Positions 6,899-11,700 of a stretch of 11,700 nt of DNA are shown in pieces. The DNA is taken from NCBI GenBank assembly GCA_900541285.1, contig UQJA01000059.1, positions 1 through 11,700 of the forward strand, read 5' to 3'. This DNA is from an uncultured Collinsella sp. Its GTDB lineage: Bacteria; Actinomycetota; Coriobacteriia; Coriobacteriales; Coriobacteriaceae. Numbering within the stretch: position 1 is the first letter of the stretch; every line of letters begins with the position of its first letter. The notes under the pieces were generated by a model, which saw nothing but the letters and a program-made list of their open reading frames with translations, was not told where the DNA came from and did no database searches. The position numbers were made by a program, and so were the translations under genes.

Positions 6899-6910
6899 TT
6901 TTCGCGGCGC

Positions 6911-7138
6911 GATTATCTCAATCTGTAACATTTATGGGCCGAATTCCCGTCTAACTGTTACAGATCTAGACAAAACGTCTTAGTCCCCGACGTTTGTCTC
7001 AATCTATAACAGTTAGAAACCTTTTGGCCGTCTAACTGTTACAGACCGAGGCATTCAAATCCCCCTAAGGAGATAATCTCGATCTGTAACACCTGGGTAT
7101 CAAATTCTCGTCTAGCTGTTATCAATTGAGACAAAACA
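6911..7138. repeat. Three-unit array of a 15-bp inverted/direct motif, period 80-81 bp
   Basis: The left box TCTCAATCTGTAACA occurs at 6916-6930, 6997-7011 (one change) and 7077-7091 (one change). The right box CCGTCTAACTGTTACAGA occurs at 6947-6964, identically at 7028-7045, and in decayed form at 7108-7125. In every unit the two boxes are exactly 16 nt apart, and the unit offset is 81 then 80 bp. Right boxes are the reverse complement of TCTGTAACAGTTAGA, so six copies alternate in orientation. Adjacent copies can pair: 6950-6979 with 6989-7017 forms a stem of about 28 bp with a 9-nt loop, while 6998-7017 can instead pair with 7031-7050. The region is richer in A+T than the genes around it. 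Confidence 0.8.
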
Positions 7139-7164
7139 GCGAGGCAGGCAGCTACATCTGCAAG

Positions 7165-7201
7165 AACCACCGCAAAGGTGCCTGTCCCCTTTGTGGTGGT
7201 T
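7165..7201. repeat. GGGGACAGG-type REP-like hairpin
   Basis: The arms AACCACCGCAAAGG (7165-7178) and CCTTTGTGGTGGTT (7188-7201) pair with a single G-U position. The loop holds the rest of the core, GGTGCCTGTCCCCTTTG, which reads CAAAGGGGACAGGCACC on the other strand. TTT follows on the plus strand, giving weak terminator character. The core is of the type I recall next to REP-associated (RAYT) transposases in many bacteria; no such transposase is in this window. Confidence 0.65.
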
Positions 7202-7240
7202 TTAGGTCATGGTCGGTGCGAAAAACGAATAACCGTTCAT
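7202..7240 (-). CDS. Candidate 12-residue micro-ORF or leader peptide
   Basis: The minus strand reads MNGYSFFAPTMT followed by TAA. AAGGAG (7253-7248) lies 7 nt before the ATG, an excellent ribosome-binding site in a region with no other gene, and TATAAT lies about 30 nt further upstream. The stop codon touches the GGGGACAGG-type hairpin, an arrangement reminiscent of a leader peptide followed by a hairpin, though no downstream gene is present to be regulated. It could also be the surviving 5' end of a gene cut off by the repeat element. No similarity is recognised. Confidence 0.3.
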   Translation of the reverse strand: MNGYSFFAPTMT

Positions 7241-7279
7241 ACGCGATCTCCTTACTTATATATGCGTCGCGTTGCCGCC

Positions 7280-7285
7280 ATTATA
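7280..7285 (-). promoter_or_regulatory. Candidate minus-strand -10 box
   Basis: Perfect TATAAT on the minus strand, in the context GCTATAATGG, about 27 nt upstream of an AAGGAG ribosome-binding site. No good -35 hexamer or TG extension is visible, so activity is uncertain. Confidence 0.35.
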
Positions 7286-7360
7286 GCGACCGCCGCGAGC
7301 GACCACGCCGTCTGCAAAGCGCTATCTCAGCTGTAATAATCGGCGTTTACCCAGATAAAA

Positions 7361-7393
7361 CCTGCCAAAATAAACCTGTCCCTTTTTGGTAGG
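7361..7393. repeat. CTGTCCC-containing hairpin, REP-like
   Basis: CCTGCCAAAA (7361-7370) pairs with TTTTGGTAGG (7384-7393) with one G-U position; the loop is AAACCTGTCCCT with one extra base. The loop carries the same CTGTCCC core as the hairpin at 7165-7201 but the arms differ, as expected for related repeats rather than a local duplication. It lies upstream of the gluB promoter. Confidence 0.5.
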
Positions 7394-7436
7394 CAGAATA
7401 ACCCATAAGGCAAGTATGTTTCTGAGTTATTTCGTG

Positions 7437-7466
7437 TTGACCCATCTGAGCGCGATAGGGTATAAC
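7437..7466 (+). promoter_or_regulatory. Promoter of the glutamate transporter operon
   Basis: TTGACC (7437-7442) and TATAAC (7461-7466) are separated by 18 nt and each match consensus at five of six positions. The predicted start near 7473 gives a leader of about 37 nt that carries GAAAGG before the gluB ATG. Confidence 0.7.
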
Positions 7467-7509
7467 TCTACTCAACCGCTAGGGATTTTATTGAGAAAGG
7501 TGTTCTACC

Positions 7510-8502
7510 ATGAGCAAGAACCTCTCCCAGCAGGTCGTTCTCGACCGCCGCGGCTTCGTTGCCGCCACCTTCGCAACCGTCGCCGGCCTTGGTCTTGCCG
7601 GCTGCTCCGACACCAGCGCCGAGGCTGAAAAGGGCTCCGCTGCCTCTTCCAAGAGCTCCGAAGATACCGAGGCTTCCACCACGCTCGACGCCAAGGCATT
7701 CGATAAGCTCGTCGACAACGGCCCCAAGGCCGATGACGATGCCATCGCCGCCAGCACCTGGGCCACGGCCGTCAAGGACGCCGGCGTCTTTAAGATCGGT
7801 GGCGTTCAGACCTCCACGCTCTTCTCCCTCCTCAACGAGAAAGACGGCCAGACCCGCGGCTTCGATGCTGGTATCGCACAGCTCCTGTCCAACTACATTC
7901 TGGGCGAGAACAAGGTCGAGATCACCCAGGTGACCTCGGACACGCGCGAGTCCGTCCTACAGAACGGCCAGGTCGACGCCGTCTTTGCCACCTACACCAT
8001 CACTGACGAGCGCAAGAAGCTCGTCTCCTTTGCCGGCCCCTACTACTACACCCAGCAGGCCATCCTAGTGCTCGCCGATAACGACGACATCAAGAGCGTC
8101 GACGACCTGGCCGATAAGAACGTCGCCGTCCAGTCCGGCTCCAACGGCCCCGCCATCCTTGAGGAGTTCGCTCCCAAGGCCAGCCAACAGGAGTTCAAGA
8201 CCGACGAGGAGGCCCGCCAGGCGCTCCAGCAGGGCCGCGTTGACGCCTACGTCATCGATAACAACATGCAGCAGAGCGCCCTGGTCCGCGAGCCCGGTAA
8301 GTACAAGATCGCCGGCAAGCCCTTCGGCAGCAAGGAGCCCTATGGCATCGGCCTGCCGCTCGATTCCGACGGTGTCGCCTTTGTCAACGACTTCCTTAAG
8401 AAGATCGAGGACGACGGCACCTGGACTGAGCTGTGGCAGATCTGCATCGGTGACCGTACGGGCGACACCAATGTTCCCGAGCTGCCCGAGATCGGCGCCT
8501 AG
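7510..8502 (+). CDS. gluB: Amino acid ABC transporter substrate-binding lipoprotein (glutamate type)
   Basis: Extracellular, membrane-anchored binding protein that captures the amino acid and delivers it to GluCD. It has 330 residues. The N terminus carries twin arginines (LDRRGFVAAT, R13-R14), a hydrophobic stretch and the lipobox LAGC with the lipidated Cys at residue 32, so it appears to be a Tat-exported lipoprotein. A low-complexity Ser/Ala/Glu linker follows (about 34-57). The rest matches the family 3 solute-binding fold: GGVQTSTLFSLLNEKDGQTRGFD (start of lobe 1), VFATYTITDERKKLVSFAGPYYY, and VAVQSGSNG in lobe 2. Codon use is more biased than in the neighbours (nearly all Lys AAG), as expected for an abundant protein. 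The start has GAAAGG upstream. Glutamate specificity is inferred from the actinobacterial gene set; aspartate or glutamine remain possible. Confidence 0.9.
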   Translation: MSKNLSQQVVLDRRGFVAATFATVAGLGLAGCSDTSAEAEKGSAASSKSSEDTEASTTLDAKAFDKLVDNGPKADDDAIAASTWATAVKDAGVFKIGGVQTSTLFSLLNEKDGQTRGFDAGIAQLLSNYILGENKVEITQVTSDTRESVLQNGQVDAVFATYTITDERKKLVSFAGPYYYTQQAILVLADNDDIKSVDDLADKNVAVQSGSNGPAILEEFAPKASQQEFKTDEEARQALQQGRVDAYVIDNNMQQSALVREPGKYKIAGKPFGSKEPYGIGLPLDSDGVAFVNDFLKKIEDDGTWTELWQICIGDRTGDTNVPELPEIGA

Positions 8503-8538
8503 ACAGCGAGCCTAGTAACGGCCGCAACGAAACCATAC

Positions 8539-8577
8539 GGAAACGCACGATGTGCTTTATTGCGATAAACTGTTTCC
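8539..8577 (+). other. Possible compact three-way junction in the gluB-gluC spacer
   Basis: GGAAAC (8539-8544) can pair with GTTTCC (8572-8577), enclosing two small hairpins back to back: GCAC-GAT-GTGC (8545-8555) and TTTAT-TGCG-ATAAA (8556-8569). Together they form a complete three-way junction with almost no unpaired bases. It lies just upstream of the gluB-gluC terminator hairpin. Stems of 4-6 bp can arise by chance, so this is tentative. Confidence 0.3.
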
Positions 8578-8590
8578 TTACTGAGTTGTC

Positions 8591-8623
8591 GGGGCTTCCG
8601 TACACACGGGAGCCCCTTTCCTT
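8591..8623 (+). terminator. Internal terminator/attenuator between gluB and gluC
   Basis: GGGGCTTCCGT (8591-8601) pairs with ACGGGAGCCCC (8606-8616) through one U-G pair and the tetraloop ACAC, followed by TTTCCTTAT. The short, interrupted T-run suggests partial termination. That would give more gluB mRNA than gluCDA mRNA, the usual need for a binding protein over its permease. Confidence 0.75.
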
Positions 8624-8640
8624 ATCGGCGGGAGGTCCGC

Positions 8641-9300
8641 ATGAGTCTCTCCGAGCTCTGGTCGCTCTATGGCCAGAACTATATCGACGCGCTGCTCGCA
8701 ACCTGGGGCATGACGCTTGAGTCGTTTGTCATCGCCATGGTGCTGGCCATCGCCGTCACCGTGATGCGCGTGTCGCCGCTCAAGCCGCTGCGCGTCTTTG
8801 GCGACCTGTATGTCCAGGTCTTCCGTAACATCCCCGGCATCGCGCTGCTCATCATCGTCGTCTACGCACTGCCGCCGCTCAAGGTCGTCCTGCCCTACCG
8901 CACCTGCGTTATCGTCGCCACGGTCCTCTTGGGCTCGGCCTTTGGCTCCGAGAACTTTATGAGCGGCATCAACACCGTCGGCGTCGGCCAGGTGGAAGCC
9001 GCCCGCTCGCTGGGCATGAGCTTTAACCGTATCCTCGCCAAAATCGTGATTCCGCAGGCGCTGCGCTCGAGCGTGCTGCCCATGACCAACCTCTTTATCG
9101 CCGTCATGCTCACTACCGCCTTGGGCAGCCAGGTGCCGCTTAAGCCGCAGGAGCTCACCGGCGTGGTGAGCTACATCAACACGCGCTCGCTCGGCGGCGT
9201 CGCCGCGTTCTTTATCTCGGCGCTCGGCTACCTGGGCACGGCCTTTGTGGTGAGCCACATTGGCAACTACATCGATAAGAAGGTGAGGATCCTCCGATGA
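8641..9300 (+). CDS. gluC: Amino acid ABC transporter permease (GluC type)
   Basis: Membrane subunit of the polar amino acid importer, 219 residues with about five transmembrane helices. The conserved cytoplasmic coupling (EAA) loop is VGQVEAARSLGMSFNRILAK (about 116-134), followed by IVIPQALR, which docks onto the ATPase. The upstream segment VFRNIPGIALLIIVVY is the family's usual second-helix motif. GGAGG lies 5 nt before the ATG. The stop codon overlaps the gluD start (ATGA), so the two permeases are translationally coupled and probably form a heterodimer. It is separated from gluB by 138 nt with a partial terminator. Confidence 0.92.
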   Translation: MSLSELWSLYGQNYIDALLATWGMTLESFVIAMVLAIAVTVMRVSPLKPLRVFGDLYVQVFRNIPGIALLIIVVYALPPLKVVLPYRTCVIVATVLLGSAFGSENFMSGINTVGVGQVEAARSLGMSFNRILAKIVIPQALRSSVLPMTNLFIAVMLTTALGSQVPLKPQELTGVVSYINTRSLGGVAAFFISALGYLGTAFVVSHIGNYIDKKVRILR

Positions 9301-10130
9301 GCAAGCACCCCACCTCCGCGCTCACCATGCGCGATGCGCTCTACGAGGCTCCCGGCCCCAAGATGCGCGCCAAGATTCGCATCGGCACTGCCATCTCACT
9401 CGTCGCCGTCGCCGCGCTCGTCGCCCTGGTACTGCAGCGCTTTTATGTGACCGGCCAGCTTTCGGTCCACTATTGGTATTTCTTTACGCACCTCACCACC
9501 TGGAAGTTCTTGCTTGCCGGCTTTGAGGGCACGGTAAAGGTCGCGCTCACCGCAGGCGCCATCGCGCTGGTGCTGGGCCTGGCCCTTATGCTCGGCCGCA
9601 CGAGCGACATTAAGCCGCTGCAGCTGGTCTGCCGCGTGCTCACCGATTTCTTCCGCGGTGTGCCGAGCCTGCTGTTCATCTACTTCTTCTTTTTGGTGCT
9701 ACCCCAGTACAAAATCGCACTGCCGTCGTTTTGGATGCTCACACTTCCTGTCGCGCTCGCTGCAGCCGGCGTACTTGCCGAGATCTTCCGTGCCGGCGTC
9801 AACGCCGTGCCGCGCGGCCAGGTCGAAGCCGCCCAGGCGCTCGGTCTCTCCAAAGCTAAAATCACCTTTAAAATCGTGTTGCCGCAGGCTATTCGGTTTA
9901 TCATTCCGTCGTTGATTTCGCAGCTTGTGGTCGTAGTCAAAGACACCACCGTCGCCTATGTGGTGAGCTACCCCGACCTCATGCAAAACGCCCGCGTGCT
10001 CATTACCAACTACGACGCCCTCGTGTCGGTCTACCTGGTTATCGCGGTCATCTACATCCTCATCAACGTCGCGATCAACAAGGCCGCTGTCTATGTTTCG
10101 CACAAGACCGGCGCGACCATCATCCGCTAA
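9297..10130 (+). CDS. gluD: Amino acid ABC transporter permease (GluD type)
   Basis: Second membrane subunit of the importer, 277 residues. It has a cytoplasmic N-terminal extension of about 28 residues containing YEAPGPKMR, like the 'DAPGP' start of corynebacterial GluD, then a first hydrophobic helix (about 31-48). The core permease domain includes FFRGVPSLLFIYFFF and the EAA loop RGQVEAAQALGLSKAKITFK (about 173-192) with VLPQAIR. It overlaps gluC by four bases and so depends on coupled translation; a purine-rich AAGGTGAGG lies within the end of gluC. Together with GluC and two GluA subunits it should form the translocation complex. Confidence 0.92.
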   Translation: MSKHPTSALTMRDALYEAPGPKMRAKIRIGTAISLVAVAALVALVLQRFYVTGQLSVHYWYFFTHLTTWKFLLAGFEGTVKVALTAGAIALVLGLALMLGRTSDIKPLQLVCRVLTDFFRGVPSLLFIYFFFLVLPQYKIALPSFWMLTLPVALAAAGVLAEIFRAGVNAVPRGQVEAAQALGLSKAKITFKIVLPQAIRFIIPSLISQLVVVVKDTTVAYVVSYPDLMQNARVLITNYDALVSVYLVIAVIYILINVAINKAAVYVSHKTGATIIR

Positions 10131-10166
10131 CGCTTTACCATTTCGAGTCGTAAGGAGCCGAGCACC

Positions 10167-10931
10167 ATGGCACAGAGTACCTCTTCCACCGGCAATCAGC
10201 CGTTAATCGAGCTCAGACACGTCGATAAGCACTATGGCGATCTACACGTCCTCAACGACATCAATCTCTCAGTCGACCGCGGCGAGGTCGTCGTTGTGAT
10301 TGGTCCCTCGGGCTCGGGCAAGTCGACCATGTGCCGCACCATCAATCGCCTGGAAACCATCGACTCGGGCGAGATCCTCATCGAGGGCGAGCCCCTGCCG
10401 CAGGAAGGCAAGGATCTTGCCCGCATGCGTGCCGAGCTGGGCATGGTGTTCCAACAGTTCAACCTGTTTGCACATATGACGGTGCTGCAGAACGTCATGC
10501 TGGGGCCGGTCGACGTGCTGGGCGTGTCCAAGGAGGAGGCCCGTGAGCGCGCCATGGACCTGCTGAGCCGCGTGGGCGTGGCCGAGCAGGCCGACAAGGT
10601 GCCCGCACAGCTCTCGGGCGGCCAGCAACAGCGCGTAGCCATCGCCCGTTCACTCGCCATGCAGCCCAAGGCCATGCTCTTTGACGAGCCCACAAGTGCG
10701 CTGGACCCCGAGATGATCAATGAGGTGCTCGAGGTCATGGTCCGTCTGGCCCAGCAGGGCATGACGATGATCGTCATCACGCACGAGATGAACTTTGCCC
10801 GCCGCGTGGCCGACCGCGTCGTGTTTATGGCCGACGGCCAGATCGTGGAAACCGGCACACCCGACGAGTTCTTCGACCACCCCCAGACCAAGCGCGCCCA
10901 GGACTTCCTCAACTCCATCAAGGGCCACTAA
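10167..10931 (+). CDS. gluA: Amino acid ABC transporter ATP-binding protein
   Basis: ATPase subunit that powers the GluBCD importer, acting as a dimer on the cytoplasmic face. It has 254 residues, typical of the family. Motifs in order: Walker A GPSGSGKST (46-54), Q-loop FQQFNLFAHMTVLQNV (95-110), ABC signature LSGGQQQRVAIARSLA (149-164), Walker B MLFDEPTSALD (170-180) and the switch histidine in ITHEM (H206). All catalytic residues are intact. The best-matching general family is the GlnQ/GluA polar amino acid group. AAGGAG lies 9 nt before the ATG. It follows gluD by 36 nt without a terminator and is the last gene of the operon, ahead of a strong hairpin. Confidence 0.95.
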   Translation: MAQSTSSTGNQPLIELRHVDKHYGDLHVLNDINLSVDRGEVVVVIGPSGSGKSTMCRTINRLETIDSGEILIEGEPLPQEGKDLARMRAELGMVFQQFNLFAHMTVLQNVMLGPVDVLGVSKEEARERAMDLLSRVGVAEQADKVPAQLSGGQQQRVAIARSLAMQPKAMLFDEPTSALDPEMINEVLEVMVRLAQQGMTMIVITHEMNFARRVADRVVFMADGQIVETGTPDEFFDHPQTKRAQDFLNSIKGH

Positions 10932-10942
10932 CCCAATTGCCA

Positions 10943-10977
10943 CGCGGGGCAAATTCATCAGTAACGTTTGCCCCGCG
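10943..10977 (+). terminator. Hairpin after gluA, terminator-like without a T-run
   Basis: CGCGGGGCAAA (10943-10953) pairs perfectly with TTTGCCCCGCG (10967-10977) around a 13-nt loop, starting 12 nt after the gluA stop. No T-run follows on the plus strand, so it may serve as an mRNA end stabiliser or a weak terminator. The next gene may be partly co-transcribed. Confidence 0.5.
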
Positions 10978-11019
10978 CCACCCCTGTGCCATGTCCACCC
11001 GGATTCGAAAGCCGCAACC

Positions 11020-11700
11020 ATGATCGGAACCCGCACCTCATCGTCCTACACCCCGCATGTCGACGTCGAACCCGCCGACCGCCCACTCATCCTCGTCGCA
11101 CCGCGTTGGGAAGAGGCAAAGCCGTTTTTGAGCGAGACGCTCTCCCCCAACGAGGAAATCGCAAGTGTCTTTGTCGATGCCATTCTTGCCGCCGGCGGCC
11201 TACCGCTGCAGATGTCCATCACCGAGGACATTGAGGTTATCCGTCATTACGTCGATATCGCCGACGGCATCGCTATCCCCGGCGGCCCGGACGTCAACCC
11301 CAAGCGCTGGGGCGACGAGCGCCCCTACGACCCCACACTGTGCTGCGAGATTCGCGACCGTTTTGAGTTTAAGCTGGTTAACGAGGTGCTCCGCGCCAAA
11401 AAGCCACTCTTTACCACCTGCCGCGGCACGCAGCTGCTCAACGTCGCCACTGGCGGCACCCTGTGCATGGACGTGCCGAGCCTGGGTGCGCGCGAGGGTC
11501 GCACGCAGTGGCGTCACACCCACGTGCTCAACGATCCCGTGCACCCCGTCGAGGTCGTGCCGGGCTCGCTGCTGGAACGCGCGGTTGGCGGGCACAGGCT
11601 GATCCAGACCAACTCGGCACATCACTGCTGCGTCGATCGTCTGGGTAAGAGCACGCGCTTGGTCGCCAAGGCAACCGATGGCGTTCCCGAGTGCATCGAG
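11020..11700 (+). CDS. Gamma-glutamyl-gamma-aminobutyrate hydrolase family protein (peptidase C26), partial
   Basis: Class I glutamine amidotransferase-like hydrolase of the PuuD/peptidase C26 family, cut off by the window end after 227 codons with no stop. Members cleave gamma-glutamyl amides, for example releasing glutamate and GABA. Visible motifs: ILVAPRW at the start of the fold, the oxyanion-side IPGGPDVNP (86-94), the nucleophile elbow FTTCRGTQLLNVATGGTL (Cys134), and QTNSAHH (196-202). The catalytic His-x-Glu motif expected near GVQWHPE lies beyond the window. The ATG at 11020 has only a weak purine stretch (CGAAAG) upstream, and I see no better in-frame start. It lies 88 nt after gluA on the same strand, so a link to the imported amino acid is plausible but not shown. 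Confidence 0.85.
   Translation, partial: MIGTRTSSSYTPHVDVEPADRPLILVAPRWEEAKPFLSETLSPNEEIASVFVDAILAAGGLPLQMSITEDIEVIRHYVDIADGIAIPGGPDVNPKRWGDERPYDPTLCCEIRDRFEFKLVNEVLRAKKPLFTTCRGTQLLNVATGGTLCMDVPSLGAREGRTQWRHTHVLNDPVHPVEVVPGSLLERAVGGHRLIQTNSAHHCCVDRLGKSTRLVAKATDGVPECIE

Larger units (their letters stand above)
6860..7278 (-). ncRNA. Candidate structured transcript through the repeat array
   Basis: This is a hypothesis, not a recognised RNA. On the minus strand a perfect TATAAT (7285-7280) opens a stretch containing a 12-codon micro-ORF, a GGGACAG-type hairpin and the whole array of pairing motifs. The stretch ends at a hairpin with six T in the minus direction. There is no long minus-strand reading frame inside. 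The -35 region (GCGTGG at 17-nt spacing) does not match consensus, which is the main weakness. The array might equally be inert repeats. Confidence 0.25.

Noticed and set aside
6911..7138. CRISPR array
   Set aside because: The repeated boxes are too diverged, occur in both orientations and have a period of 80-81 bp with partly self-complementary spacers; no cas genes are present.
7126..7392. Plus-strand reading frame of 88 codons in the repeat gap
   Set aside because: It begins with TTG, has no ribosome-binding site, and runs through two hairpin repeats; the composition is not protein-like.
8578..9258. Minus-strand reading frame of 226 codons opposite gluC
   Set aside because: His/Asp/Arg-rich translation typical of antisense to a membrane protein gene.
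1..11700. tRNA, rRNA or insertion-sequence genes
   Set aside because: No cloverleaf, rRNA segment or transposase-like protein was recognised on either strand.

Overview
The window looks like a chromosomal segment from a high-GC, Gram-positive gut actinobacterium of the class Coriobacteriia, most likely Collinsella or a close relative. This is an inference from four things: GC-rich coding sequence with GC-biased third positions, a twin-arginine lipoprotein leader on the solute-binding protein, an actinobacterial-type glutamate ABC transporter (the second permease starts with the 'APGP' motif known from corynebacterial GluD), and short dispersed intergenic hairpins with a GGGACAG-type core. No database search was possible.

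Layout. Positions 1-297 hold no gene. From 298 to 4849 all genes are on the minus strand. In order of transcription they are an HD-domain phosphohydrolase (4849-4292), a PF06541-type membrane protein coupled to it (4288-3269), an ammonium channel (3071-1794), a P-II signal protein (1581-1243) with its own terminator, and a Cof-type HAD phosphatase (1155-298). From 5078 all the recognisable genes are on the plus strand: a divergent DXS-like thiamine-diphosphate enzyme (5078-6859), a long gene-poor, repeat-rich gap (6860-7509), a glutamate-type ABC transporter operon gluB-gluC-gluD-gluA (7510-10931), and the first 227 codons of a class I glutamine-amidotransferase-like peptidase C26 (from 11020, running off the window).

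How the genes work together. Much of the window concerns nitrogen: ammonium uptake and its P-II regulator, glutamate or a related polar amino acid uptake, and a gamma-glutamyl hydrolase candidate. The P-II protein lacks the T-loop tyrosine that is uridylylated or adenylylated in other bacteria. The DXS-like enzyme keeps the thiamine-diphosphate site but, by alignment from memory, lacks two of the three residues that bind the glyceraldehyde-3-phosphate end of the substrate, so its true substrate is in doubt.

The most unusual part is the 6860-7509 gap. It holds three units of about 80 bp carrying six inverted and direct copies of one 15-bp motif. Neighbouring copies can pair in mutually exclusive ways. 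Beside the array are two GGGACAG-type hairpins and, on the minus strand, a perfect TATAAT box, a strong ribosome-binding site and a 12-codon micro-ORF. The dxs terminator is bidirectional and could end a minus-strand transcript through all of this, so a structured RNA of about 400 nt is possible. A second, different palindromic element of about 109 bp sits between the ammonium channel and P-II genes.
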